NCBI RefSeq assembly: GCF_001653715.1
Contig: NZ_LWHQ01000039.1
Coordinates: forward strand, 54,014 to 118,013
Direction of reading: 5' to 3'
Source of the DNA: Methylobacterium platani
Lineage (GTDB): Bacteria; Pseudomonadota; Alphaproteobacteria; Rhizobiales; Beijerinckiaceae
DNA: 64,000 nucleotides
The notes under the pieces are model-generated. The model ran no database searches and was not told where the DNA came from. It saw nothing but the letters and a program-made list of their open reading frames with translations. Positions 1-8,144 of the stretch are shown one piece after another. The number at the start of each line of letters is the position of its first letter. Positions within the stretch are counted from its first letter, which is position 1. A program made the translations under genes and the position numbers.

Positions 1-134
1 GGGGTCTCCCGCGCCTCATCCCCGTGCGTCGCCGTCTGCGGCGAGCCAGGGACGATCCCCCGGCTTTCGTCGGCTAACCCCCAACCCCCGCCCGCGCGCG
101 GAACCGGCGCCCCGGCCCCGGACGTTTGGCACGG

Positions 135-1421
135 ATGGAGACGATGACGCCCCCGGGGCCCGCCGACGGCTTCCGCTACGCCGACCTGATTCCGGCCACC
201 GACTTCCTCAGCGTCCTCGACGACGCCCAGTACCGCCCGGTGCCGGACGGCTGGTGGGTGGCGGTCACCGACGTGGTCGATTCCACCGGCGCCATCGCGG
301 CGGGGCGCTACCGGGCGGTGAACTATGTCGGGGCGGCGGTGATCGCGGCCCTGCGCAACGCCCTGGGGCGGCGCGATCTGCCGTTCGTGTTCGGGGGCGA
401 CGGGGCGAGCGTGCTGGTCGCGCCCGGCGAGGCCGAGGCGGCACGGACCGCGCTCGCCGCGACGGTGACCTGGGCCCGGGACGCGATGGGGCTGTCCCTG
501 CGCGCCGCCCTGGTGCCGGTCTCGGCGATCCGGGCCGCCGGCCACGCGGTGGAAGTCGCCCGCTACGCGCCCTCGCCGGACGTCGCCTACGCGATGTTCA
601 TGGGCGGCGGCCTCGCCTTCGCGGAACGCGCCCTGAAGCAGGGGCTCCACGCCATAGCGGCCGCGCCCGAGGGAGCCCAGCCCGACCTCGGCGGGCTGAC
701 CTGCCGGTTCGAGCCGGCCCGGGCACGCAACGGCCTGATCCTGTCGATCCTTGTGGTCGCGGCCGAGGGCGCCGACCGGGACGCGGCCCGGGCGGCGATC
801 GCCGACGTGGTGCGGCTCGCCGCCGAGGCGCCGGGCAAGGGCCATCCGCTTCCGCCCGGCGCGCCGCCCTTGCGCTGGCCGCCGGCCGGGTTCGCCCACG
901 AGGTCCGGGCCCATGGCCCGCTCCGGGGCTCGCTCGCCCTGCGCCGGCTCCAGGTGCTCGGCCGGACGCTGCTTGCCCACCTGATCTTCCGCTTCGGCCT
1001 GCGACTCGGCGGGTTCTCGGCCCCGCGCTACCTCGACGAGCTGGTGGCGAACGCCGATTTCCGGAAATACGACGACGGCCTGCGCATGACGATCGATTGC
1101 GGCCCCGACCTCGCGGCGCGGATCGAGGCGCGGCTGCAGGCGGCCGAGGCGGCGGGCCTGGTGCGGTTCGGCCTCCATCGCCAGGCGGCGGCGCTCACCA
1201 CCTGCATCACCCCGGTCGCGGCCTTGCGCGACCACGTCCACTTCGTCGACGGCGAGGATGGCGGCTACGCCCGCGCGGCCCAGGCGCTCAAGGCCAAGAT
1301 TCCAGTCACGATTCCAGTCGCGATTCCGGCCGAGGATCCGGCCAGGCAGACGGGCCGGGACCCCGTGCGCGGCCGCGCGGCCGGGGAATCCGGCGGCGAA
1401 TCGGCCCGCGCGGCGGTTTGA
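135..1421 (+). CDS. DUF3095 family protein, cyclase-like fold
   Basis: A 428-residue protein of the DUF3095 family, whose function is not established. Near residues 44-52 it has a TDVVDST segment and about 50 residues later an FGGDGA segment. Together these resemble the two metal and nucleotide regions of class III nucleotidyl cyclases, which is a family-level resemblance and not proof of activity. No signal peptide or membrane segment is visible. The open frame reaches a TTG at 126; ATG 135 or ATG 144 is more likely, and I use 135. The C-terminal 30 residues are low-complexity (Ala/Pro/Arg) and probably disordered. It is followed after 137 bases by a GcrA-type gene on the same strand, with no obvious functional link. 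Confidence 0.8.
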   Translation: METMTPPGPADGFRYADLIPATDFLSVLDDAQYRPVPDGWWVAVTDVVDSTGAIAAGRYRAVNYVGAAVIAALRNALGRRDLPFVFGGDGASVLVAPGEAEAARTALAATVTWARDAMGLSLRAALVPVSAIRAAGHAVEVARYAPSPDVAYAMFMGGGLAFAERALKQGLHAIAAAPEGAQPDLGGLTCRFEPARARNGLILSILVVAAEGADRDAARAAIADVVRLAAEAPGKGHPLPPGAPPLRWPPAGFAHEVRAHGPLRGSLALRRLQVLGRTLLAHLIFRFGLRLGGFSAPRYLDELVANADFRKYDDGLRMTIDCGPDLAARIEARLQAAEAAGLVRFGLHRQAAALTTCITPVAALRDHVHFVDGEDGGYARAAQALKAKIPVTIPVAIPAEDPARQTGRDPVRGRAAGESGGESARAAV

Positions 1422-1558
1422 GGCGGGAGCGTGGCCCCGGCCCGCGCGGGCAGGCGATCGGTCGCATCCCACCCTTGCGTCAAGAGAAGGGACTTGGTGA
1501 CGCGACTCACCGTATATCCCGCCTTTCCGATTCGAACTGGAACAGAGCCCCTTTGGAA

Positions 1559-2680
1559 ATGAACGACGCGGTGTGGACGGCTGAGGCGACCGAGAAGGCG
1601 GTCGCGCTGTGGATCGAGGGACGGGATCCGGCGGAGATCGCCGGCGTGGTCGGGACGACGGTCGCCGACGTGATCGGCCGGGTGGCGCAGGCCGCCCTGG
1701 CGCGCCAGCAGGCCGCCGCGGCGGCCCGGGCCGACAAGCCTGCCGCCTCGGTGATCAAGCCGGCGGTTCCCGTGACCAGGCCGGTCGTCCCGGCGGAGAC
1801 CGTCGCCAAGGTCATCCCGGCCCGGCCGGCGGCGGCGCCGGTCGCCAATCCTGTCGCCGCCGCCCCGGCGAAGGCCGAGCCCGAGAAGGCTCCGGCGCCC
1901 CGGATCCTGCCTTCCCGGATCCTCACCGCCGAGACCGCCGCCGCGAAGCCGGCGCCGGCGCCCAAGGTGCTGCCCTCGCGCTTGACCGCCGAGGCCGCGC
2001 TGGCCGGCAAGGCCGAACCGGTCAAGCCGGTGGCTGCCAAGCCCGTGACTGCCAAGCCGGCGGCGGCGCCCCAGCCCCGCGCCGCGGCCCCCCAGGCCGA
2101 GAAGCCGGCGCCCCGCGTCGAGGCCCGCACGGAAGCGCCGGTGATGAGCGCGCGCGCCCTCGAGGAGGCCACGCGGGCCTTCCTCGCCGCCAACAAGGCA
2201 CCGGCCCCCGTCCGCAAGCCCGCCGCCCCCGTGGCGAAGGCGGCCCCGGCGGTGAGGCCGCCGGTCGCGGCGGAGGCGCCGCGGGCCCCGGCCGCGATGC
2301 CGCGTCCCGTCGAGGCGCCCGCCCGTCCGGCCGCGCCGATCGCCCAAGCCTCGATCGCCCAAGCCCCGATCGTCCAAGCTCCGATCGTCCAGGCGGAGCC
2401 GGCCCCGGTGGCGGCACCCGAGGCGGCCGAGACCGGCAGCGTCGTCGCCCTGCCGATGTCCCGCCGGGTGCCGGCGGCCGCGGCCGATGGCGGCGAGGGC
2501 GTGCTGTTCCTCAAGGCCGGCCTCCTCGACTGCACCTACCCGCTCTGGGCCGACGGCGACGGCACCGCGATCGAGACCAAGCGCGTCTGCGGCTGCCGGG
2601 TGCTCACCGGCAAGCGCTGGTGCCGCACCCACTACGCGACGGTGTTCGAGCCGCCGAAGCGGCCGATGCGGGCGGCGTAA
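1559..2680 (+). CDS. GcrA-family cell-cycle regulator with long linker
   Basis: A 373-residue GcrA-type protein. Residues 6-45 form the N-terminal helix-turn-helix-like region (WTAEATEKAVALWIEG followed by a VIGRV segment). The last 50 residues carry the C-terminal Cys/His pattern of the family (CTYPLW, VCGCRV, WCRTHY). In Caulobacter GcrA binds the sigma70 RNA polymerase holoenzyme and activates promoters with methylated GANTC sites. Here the two ends are joined by roughly 270 residues rich in Ala, Pro and Lys, so the protein is about twice the usual length. The linker contains four PI(A/V)QA-like pentapeptides encoded by a 15-bp tandem repeat. The N-terminal domain is divergent, so this may be a paralogue and not the main GcrA. 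The frame stays open far upstream, but composition and homology start only at ATG 1559. Confidence 0.8.
   Translation: MNDAVWTAEATEKAVALWIEGRDPAEIAGVVGTTVADVIGRVAQAALARQQAAAAARADKPAASVIKPAVPVTRPVVPAETVAKVIPARPAAAPVANPVAAAPAKAEPEKAPAPRILPSRILTAETAAAKPAPAPKVLPSRLTAEAALAGKAEPVKPVAAKPVTAKPAAAPQPRAAAPQAEKPAPRVEARTEAPVMSARALEEATRAFLAANKAPAPVRKPAAPVAKAAPAVRPPVAAEAPRAPAAMPRPVEAPARPAAPIAQASIAQAPIVQAPIVQAEPAPVAAPEAAETGSVVALPMSRRVPAAAADGGEGVLFLKAGLLDCTYPLWADGDGTAIETKRVCGCRVLTGKRWCRTHYATVFEPPKRPMRAA
2336..2395 (+). repeat. 15-bp tandem repeat, 4 copies, in the GcrA-like gene
   Basis: Four in-frame 15-bp units encode PIAQA, SIAQA, PIVQA and PIVQA within the disordered linker of the GcrA-like protein. The copies differ by one to three bases. 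Slippage could vary the linker length between strains. Confidence 0.8.
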
Positions 2681-2734
2681 CGCCCCCGCACGCCGGCCCC
2701 GACAGCCTGGTACCGGACCCCTGCGGGGCCCGGT

Positions 2735-3778
2735 TCAGCCGGGCAGCACCACCATCACGTCCGGCTCGCGCCCGGTGGGCAGCATGCCCTGGACGCGCCG
2801 CCCCTCGAGGTCGACGACCGCGATCCGGTCGTCCTCCAGGGCCGCGAAGGCGAGCGGGCTCGACGGATGGCGGGCGAGCGCCACCGGCGCCCCCGCGAGC
2901 GGCACCACCGCCATCTCCTTCAGGGCGGGATCGAGGAGGGACAGGCTCTTCTCGGCGTAGTTCGCCAGGATCAGGTCGCCCTCCTTCCCGCAATCGACCC
3001 GCACCACGTCCCCCCGCGTCGGCAGGCTCCGGGTCACCGTCATGGCCTCGGTGGCGAGCGCGGTCAGCGTCGCGCTGCGCCGGTTGGCGACGTAGAGGGT
3101 CGCCTCGTCGGGGGAGAGCGCGTTGCCCTCCGGCCAGAGACCGGTCGCGGCGAGGCGCGGCGCCTCCGCCGGCGCCAACGGCCTGACCCGGCTCACGGTG
3201 TTCGACAGGATGTTGGCGACGTAGGCCGTCTCGCCGTCGCGCGACAGCGAGAACAGGTGGCCCTTGATGCCGCCGGTCGTCACCGCCCGGTCCGGCCGCT
3301 CGGCCCGCTCCGGCGCGTCGAAGCCGAGCAGCACGTCCCGGTCCTCGCTCAGCACGAACAGGTGGTCCTTCGCGTCGAGCCGGATCCCGTGCAGGCGCCG
3401 GAACGGCGCGCAGGCGATGGTGCGGGCGAGGCTCCGCGCGGCGAGATCGACGACGTGGACCGCGTCGCCGCCGGGGCCCGGCGTGGTCGAGGACTTGGCG
3501 CCGTAGAGGGCGACGTAGGCGCGGGCGCCGGCCCGGTCGACGACGAATTCGTGCGGGTACTCCCCGGGCAGCTCGACGCGGCCGGTGCGCCGGCCGCTGG
3601 CGAGCTCGTAGAAGCTCAGGGCGCGGTCGCCCTTCTCCATCACCAGGAGGGTGTCGGAGCGGCCGGCCTGACCGGTGGCCTGGGGTTGCCCGGCGGTCTC
3701 GGCCCGGGCGGATCGCGCCGTCAGGGCGAGGGCGGCGAGGCCGGAGAGACAGGTGCGGCGGTCGATGGCGGGGGGCAT
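2735..3778 (-). CDS. Secreted YncE-like beta-propeller protein (Tat signal)
   Basis: A 347-residue protein with a twin-arginine signal (DRRTCLSGLAALAL, residues 5-18) ending in an ARA cleavage site near residue 26. The remainder is a series of about 40-residue blades with repeating motifs such as AYVANI, LYVANR and IAVVDLEG, typical of YncE/lactonase-type seven-bladed propellers. The substrate is unknown. The Tat signal suggests folding in the cytoplasm and a periplasmic location. It is divergent from a porin gene, with a four-copy 22-bp tandem repeat between the two starts, so the two may share control. ATG 3778 is chosen because the Tat motif follows it directly; the frame extends further upstream without similarity. 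Confidence 0.75.
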   Translation of the reverse strand: MPPAIDRRTCLSGLAALALTARSARAETAGQPQATGQAGRSDTLLVMEKGDRALSFYELASGRRTGRVELPGEYPHEFVVDRAGARAYVALYGAKSSTTPGPGGDAVHVVDLAARSLARTIACAPFRRLHGIRLDAKDHLFVLSEDRDVLLGFDAPERAERPDRAVTTGGIKGHLFSLSRDGETAYVANILSNTVSRVRPLAPAEAPRLAATGLWPEGNALSPDEATLYVANRRSATLTALATEAMTVTRSLPTRGDVVRVDCGKEGDLILANYAEKSLSLLDPALKEMAVVPLAGAPVALARHPSSPLAFAALEDDRIAVVDLEGRRVQGMLPTGREPDVMVVLPG

Positions 3779-3828
3779 GAAGGGTCCTCGATCGTCCCCG
3801 ACACAACCCGGCGCCGACGTAACGGTTC

Positions 3829-3916
3829 GCCTGCGCGGCGGCGTGGGATTGCCTGCGCGGCGGCGTGGGTTCGCCTGCGCGGCGGCGTGGGTTCGCCTGC
3901 GCGGCGGCGTGGCCGC
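3829..3916. repeat. 22-bp tandem repeat, 4 copies
   Basis: Four head-to-tail copies start at 3829, 3851, 3873 and 3895. Each begins GCCTGCGCGGCGGCGTGG, and the copies differ mainly in the last few bases. The array lies in the 240-bp divergent region between the beta-propeller and porin genes. A 22-bp period is about two helical turns, so identical faces of the helix are presented; it may be an operator array or a slippage-prone repeat. Confidence 0.85.
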
Positions 3917-4018
3917 CCGGCCACAGCCGCCGGCGATCGTCGCCGGCCCCGCCGAAGGTCGCAGCACCGTCACGCGGGAACGGGCAGGTACGGGCGCATC
4001 CGTCGCGAGGATCCGGTC

Positions 4019-5284
4019 ATGCCCTCCACCCGCTCCTGGCTGTCCGCCGCCCTCCTGGTCTCCGCGAGCCTCCCGGCCGCCGCGGTCGAGGGCATGCCCG
4101 GCCCGTTCGGCGAGCGCCTGAGCATCGACGAGAAGGGCATCACCCTGAAGTTTCCCGACGATGCCGCGACCCTGCGGATCGGCGGGCGCCTGCAGCTCGA
4201 TTTCGGCACCGGGCGGGTGCAGCAGCGCGGCTTCGGCACGGTGTTCGACACGCCGATCGCCGTGCGCCGCTCCTGGATCGAGAGCACCCTGACCCTGGGC
4301 AAGGAACTCGAACTCGCCTTCCAGTACGATTTCGCCGAGCCGAACCGGCCGATCAACGACGCGGTCGTCGCCTACAAGGGCTTCAAGGACGTCATCATCG
4401 CGCTCGGCAACATGAAGGAGCCGTTCAGCCTCGACCAGCTGATCTCCGACAACAACACCCTGTTCACCGAGCGCTCGCTCGCCGACGCCTTCGCCCCGGC
4501 GCGCAATTTCGGCTTCGCGGTCGGCACCCACGGCAAGAACTGGACCGCGGTGACGAGCGTGTTCGGCGGCAACATCAACAATGCGGGCATCGGCGCGCAG
4601 GGCGTCGCCTCGACCATTCGCGTCACCTACGCGCCCTACCTCAGCGACGACGGGTACGACGTCCTGCATGTCGGGCTCGCCGGCAGCTACCGCTCGCTGC
4701 CCGACGACGGCAGCGCGCTCACCCTGTCGAGCCGCTCCGAGGCGTTCCTGTTCGCCCGGCAATTCGTCAATACCGGCAGCATCCGCGACGCGGCGAGCAT
4801 CGGCCGCGTCGGGCTCGAGGCGGCGTGGCAGATCGGGCCGTTCCGGCTCCAGGCCGAGTACATCCTGACCGAGATCGGCCGCTCAGGCGGGGCGCCGTCC
4901 TTGAGCTTCCAGGGCGGCTACATCCAGGCGGGCCTGCTCCTCAACGGCAAGGGCCGTCGCTACGTGCTCGCCCCCAACTACGCCACCGAGTACGCGGTGT
5001 TCGGCGGCGTGCAGGTCGAGGAGGCGCAGCGCGTCAGCCGCGGCGGCACCGGGGTGTTCGAGCTCGGCCTGCGCTACAGCGCGATCGACCTCCAGGACCG
5101 CGCGATCCGCGGCGGCATCGAGCAGGACTTCACCGCCGGCATCAACTGGTACCCGGACCGCAACATCCGCTTCGTGTTCGACTACGTCCGCTCCCACACC
5201 TCACCCTCGCCGGCGAGCCTGAACTTCAACCGCCGCACCATCGACGCGGATGCGTTCATCGGGCGGGCGCAGTTGTACTGGTAG
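4019..5284 (+). CDS. Outer-membrane porin, OprO/OprP type
   Basis: A 421-residue outer-membrane beta-barrel of the phosphate-selective porin O/P family. Residues 1-21 form a Sec signal ending at AAAVEG. A characteristic GERLSIDEKGITLKF stretch leads into an IGGRLQLDFG strand, and alternating amphipathic strands continue to a C-terminal aromatic end (AQLYW, terminal Trp), the usual BAM signature. OprO/P porins take up phosphate or polyphosphate, but specificity cannot be read here and many relatives are general anion channels. The ATG at 4019 is the only start placing a signal peptide at the N terminus. It is divergent from the beta-propeller gene across the 22-bp repeat array. Confidence 0.85.
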   Translation: MPSTRSWLSAALLVSASLPAAAVEGMPGPFGERLSIDEKGITLKFPDDAATLRIGGRLQLDFGTGRVQQRGFGTVFDTPIAVRRSWIESTLTLGKELELAFQYDFAEPNRPINDAVVAYKGFKDVIIALGNMKEPFSLDQLISDNNTLFTERSLADAFAPARNFGFAVGTHGKNWTAVTSVFGGNINNAGIGAQGVASTIRVTYAPYLSDDGYDVLHVGLAGSYRSLPDDGSALTLSSRSEAFLFARQFVNTGSIRDAASIGRVGLEAAWQIGPFRLQAEYILTEIGRSGGAPSLSFQGGYIQAGLLLNGKGRRYVLAPNYATEYAVFGGVQVEEAQRVSRGGTGVFELGLRYSAIDLQDRAIRGGIEQDFTAGINWYPDRNIRFVFDYVRSHTSPSPASLNFNRRTIDADAFIGRAQLYW

Positions 5285-5332
5285 AACAGGCATCGATGCC
5301 GCAAGCCGCTCGACGAGCGTGACATCCTCCTT

Positions 5333-5374
5333 CGTCGTCCCGGGGCCCGGCGCAGCCGAGAACCCGGGACGACG
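5333..5374. repeat. Intergenic inverted repeat (REP/RIME-like)
   Basis: Perfect 12-bp arms (CGTCGTCCCGGG at 5333-5344 and its complement at 5363-5374) flank an 18-base loop. The element lies between the convergent porin and L,D-transpeptidase genes and could act as a bidirectional terminator. Similar GTCCCGGG palindromes are common intergenic repeats in rhizobial-type genomes. Confidence 0.7.
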
Positions 5375-5394
5375 ATGGAGGACGTCGATTCGGC

Positions 5395-5428
5395 AAGCCC
5401 GATCGAACAGGAAGCCCGATCGAACAGG
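5395..5428. repeat. 17-bp perfect direct repeat, 2 copies
   Basis: The 17-base unit AAGCCCGATCGAACAGG occurs twice in direct contact, at 5395-5411 and 5412-5428, just downstream of the inverted repeat and 27 bases before the end of the L,D-transpeptidase gene. Confidence 0.8.
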
Positions 5429-5455
5429 CGCTACGGCATCGCCGCGAACCGGCGG

Positions 5456-6685
5456 TCAGAACCTGGCCGCCAGGAAGCGCGGCCGGCTCGGCTCCGCCGA
5501 GGCCGCGAGGGTGAGCCGGGACGGCTCCTCGGCGAGGCGCAGGCGCGAGAACGGCGACGGCTCGGTCTCGATCACCGGCAGCGGCACGAAGGCCGCCGCG
5601 ACCTGGATCGGGTGGATCGGCGGGGGCGGGCGGCGGCGGGCCGGGATCAGCACCACCTCGCGCCCGGCGAGCGCCAGGGCCTCGGGCCGGCTGACGTCGC
5701 CGAGGCCGGCCGGCACGACGAAGGCCGGGACGGGGCTCGCCTGGAAGGGGACGGCGGCCTGGCCGCCCTCGGCGCTGTAGGCGGTGGCGCTCGTCACCGT
5801 GGCCGCGCCGACCGGGGCCAGGGCGGCGAAGGCCGAGGCACGCTTGATCAGGGCGGTGAAGCTCGGATGCTGGCCGCCATCGGCGTAGGTGGTGCGCACG
5901 GCCTCCGTGCCGTCGGCGACCAGCGCCTGGATGCGGGCCTCCTCCTCGGTGCGCCGCACCGCCGCCAGGGCCTCGACCGCCGGGTCGGGATAGGGCGAGA
6001 AGACGTAGCGCCCGCCCTCGACGCCGACCAGCGGCTCGCGGCCGGTCGCCTCGAACCGGTCCGAGCCCTCCTTGAGCTGGCGCCAGAAGGCGATGTTCCG
6101 GTCGGTGCGGTGGCGCGCCAGGGCGCGGGCGGTCATCCGGAACGGGAAGGCCTGGAACTGGAACGCCGCCTGCCCGCCGGCGAGCGCGTCGCGCACCAGC
6201 GCGTAGATCTCGCCGACCTGCCGGTCGGTCATGGCGAAGCAGCCGGCCGACGAGCAGGTGCCGTGCACCATCAGGGCCGAGCCGGTGCCGCCATGGGCCC
6301 GGTCGTAGGCGTTGGGATAGCCGACGTCGAAGGAGAGGTAATAGGCCGAGTTCGGGTTCAGCTGCCGGGCCGCCACCGCGTAGAACCCCTCCGGCACCTG
6401 GCGGTCGCCGGCCCGGGTCTTGGGGCCGAGCTGGCCCGACCAGCGGCAGATCGGGAAGGTCTTGAGCAGGGCGAAGCGGCCGTCCGCCGCCCGCTTCCAC
6501 ACCTCGATCTCGGATTCCTGCTTGTAGGCCCGCAGCAGCACCGGCGCCGAGGGCGCCATGCCGCGCGCCGCCATCACCGCGAGGGTGGGGGACGGCACCG
6601 GCGCGAGGTGCTTCGGGGCGGCCGTCGCGGGCGCGGCGGCGAGCCACGCCGCCAGGCACAGGATCGTCCTCCCCCGCATGCCCAT
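5456..6685 (-). CDS. L,D-transpeptidase, YafK/YkuD type
   Basis: A 409-residue exported protein with a YkuD-type catalytic domain of the YafK (COG3034) group. The key motif is HGTCSSAGCFAMTD, in which the Cys of GCF is the expected nucleophile and the preceding His its partner. Such enzymes attach or release lipoproteins and form or cleave 3-3 crosslinks in peptidoglycan. The signal peptide (MGMRGRTILCLAAWLAAAP, cleavage near ATA-AP) supports the start at 6685; a GGAG lies about 9 bases before it. The frame continues to 6724 without a signal-like sequence. The C-terminal 150 residues are less conserved and Pro-rich. Confidence 0.8.
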   Translation of the reverse strand: MGMRGRTILCLAAWLAAAPATAAPKHLAPVPSPTLAVMAARGMAPSAPVLLRAYKQESEIEVWKRAADGRFALLKTFPICRWSGQLGPKTRAGDRQVPEGFYAVAARQLNPNSAYYLSFDVGYPNAYDRAHGGTGSALMVHGTCSSAGCFAMTDRQVGEIYALVRDALAGGQAAFQFQAFPFRMTARALARHRTDRNIAFWRQLKEGSDRFEATGREPLVGVEGGRYVFSPYPDPAVEALAAVRRTEEEARIQALVADGTEAVRTTYADGGQHPSFTALIKRASAFAALAPVGAATVTSATAYSAEGGQAAVPFQASPVPAFVVPAGLGDVSRPEALALAGREVVLIPARRRPPPPIHPIQVAAAFVPLPVIETEPSPFSRLRLAEEPSRLTLAASAEPSRPRFLAARF

Positions 6686-6908
6686 CCGCCGCCGCTCCAT
6701 CCTCGCCCGGACCACGCCTGCCACCGCAATGTGGCGGTTTTCGCGCGGGATCCTGCCCGGGAAATACTGTCGAGATTGCTGACGGAGCGTGAATTTTCCG
6801 CGCCTGCCCGGCCTCGTCTTCGCGAGGGCGGCATTCTCAAGGTTTCGTTAACGGCTTGTTCGCGCCTGGCGCGCAGCATCGGCCCCTCACCGGAAGACGG
6901 AGGCTGCG

Positions 6909-7223
6909 ATGCCCGAGACCGGACCCCGCTGGCTGCGGCTGGTGGACGAGGACGCGCCCGACGCGGCAGCGGACGGGCCGCTGCCGGGGGAGGCCGGCAG
7001 GCGGCGCCTCGCCGCCCTGCGGGGGCAGCTGCGCAACCAGCTCGCCGCCCTGCGGGAGGCGCCGGTCTCGGCCGAGGTGCGGGCGACGCCGGAGGGCGCC
7101 GAGGCCGCCGCGGCGCTCGAGCGGCTGACCGTCGAGGTGACGCGCCTGGCCGAGGGCTGGGATCGCCTCGCGGCGGCCGTCGCCGCCCTGTCGGCGGGTG
7201 ACGGGAGGGCGCCGGAGGAGTAA
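6909..7223 (+). CDS. Small acidic hypothetical protein
   Basis: A 104-residue protein that I do not recognise. Residues 1-28 are acidic and probably disordered. Residues 29-95 are strongly alpha-helical with heptad-like Leu/Ala spacing (RRRLAALRGQLRNQLAALRE, then ALERLTVEVTRLAEGWDRL), so a short coiled coil is likely. There is no signal peptide or membrane segment. It lies 37 bases upstream of the SpeG-like gene on the same strand and may be co-transcribed with it. Confidence 0.6.
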   Translation: MPETGPRWLRLVDEDAPDAAADGPLPGEAGRRRLAALRGQLRNQLAALREAPVSAEVRATPEGAEAAAALERLTVEVTRLAEGWDRLAAAVAALSAGDGRAPEE

Positions 7224-7260
7224 GGTTCCGGCCTCCCGCGGGCACCCTTTTCGGACGACC

Positions 7261-7815
7261 ATGGCCCCGACCATCAAGCTGCGACCGCTGGAACGCGAGG
7301 ACCTGCTCTTCGTGCACCAGCTCAACAACAACGACAGCATCATGCGCTACTGGTTCGAGGAGGCCTACGAGTCCTTCGCCGAGCTGGCGCAGCTCTACGA
7401 GCGCAACATCCACAACCAGACCGAGCGGCGCTTCATCATCGCCACTCCAGAGAACGAGCGCGCCGGGCTGGTCGAGCTCGTCGAGATCAACCACCTGCAC
7501 CGCTCCTGCGAGTTCCAGATCGCGATCCATCCGTCGTTCCAGGGCCGCGGCTACGCCCTGCGGGCGACCCAGATCGCGATGGACTACGCCTTCAAGGTGC
7601 TCAACATCCACAAGCTCTACCTGCACGTCGACAAGGACAACCGGCGCGCCATCGGCATCTACGAGGCCTGCGGCTTCGAGACCGAGGGAACCTTGCGCGA
7701 CGAGTTCTTCGTCAACGGCAAGTACCGCGACGCGGTGCGGATGTGCATGTTCCAGCCCGCCTACCTCGCCCGGCGCGGCGGCGGCGACGTGAACGAGCCG
7801 GTGCTGAAGACCTGA
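7261..7815 (+). CDS. speG: Spermidine N1-acetyltransferase
   Basis: A 184-residue GNAT enzyme matching SpeG, which transfers acetyl from acetyl-CoA to spermidine or spermine and lowers polyamine toxicity. The N terminus IKLRPLEREDLLFVHQLNNN and the centre ELVEINHLHRSCEFQIAI are characteristic. The acetyl-CoA-binding motif A is QGRGYALRATQIAM, and the C-terminal LRDEFFVNGKYRDAVRMCMF segment also matches. Length is close to the 170-186 residues of known SpeG proteins. ATG 7261 starts directly before the conserved N terminus. It follows a small helical gene and precedes a short hypothetical gene on the same strand. Confidence 0.85.
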   Translation: MAPTIKLRPLEREDLLFVHQLNNNDSIMRYWFEEAYESFAELAQLYERNIHNQTERRFIIATPENERAGLVELVEINHLHRSCEFQIAIHPSFQGRGYALRATQIAMDYAFKVLNIHKLYLHVDKDNRRAIGIYEACGFETEGTLRDEFFVNGKYRDAVRMCMFQPAYLARRGGGDVNEPVLKT

Positions 7816-7892
7816 CGACCGCGACGGTTCACCCCTGGTGCATCCCGGCCCGGCTCCCCTATTGAGGGGGCCGACCGGGAGCCCCCAGAGCC

Positions 7893-8141
7893 TTGCTGCG
7901 CGAAACCTACCACATCGAGATCGTCGGCCCCGAGGATGCGCCGGTCCAGCGCGCCTCGATCCGCACCGCGGGCCTCGACGTCGCCCGCGAGCGGGCGCTG
8001 CGCCTGTTCCGCCGCGCCCGGGTGCCCCAGCGCTCGGGGCCGGCCGCCGAGGCGGTGCGCATCGTCGACGGCGCCGGCACCGAGGTGTTCCGCTGGAGCG
8101 TGTGGGACGAGGGGACCGGGCCGGGGCGCGGGCGGGGCTGA
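7893..8141 (+). CDS. Small hypothetical protein
   Basis: An 82-residue predicted protein, unrecognised. It has an alternating strand/helix pattern (YHIEIVG, ASIRTAGLDVARERALRLFRRA, AVRIVDGAGTEVFRWSVWDE) suggesting a small alpha/beta fold. The only in-frame start is a TTG at 7893, which lowers confidence. It ends three bases before the converging histidine kinase gene. Confidence 0.5.
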   Translation: MLRETYHIEIVGPEDAPVQRASIRTAGLDVARERALRLFRRARVPQRSGPAAEAVRIVDGAGTEVFRWSVWDEGTGPGRGRG

Positions 8142-8144
8142 GCC

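Noticed and set aside
254..1558. Upstream extension of the GcrA frame (about 435 residues)
   Set aside because: It is antiphase reading of the DUF3095 gene and is Arg/Gly/Pro-rich; homology starts at 1559.
1265..2632. Long minus-strand frames opposite the GcrA-like gene
   Set aside because: Mirror frames of GC-rich, alanine-rich coding sequence; the protein is low-complexity without domains.
3805..3829. Possible EcfG promoter for the beta-propeller gene
   Set aside because: It would be CGAAC-N16-GGTT, with mismatches in both elements.
3675..4121. Open frame across the 22-bp repeats
   Set aside because: The product is a repeated RLRGGVGLPARRRG-like sequence caused by the tandem repeats.
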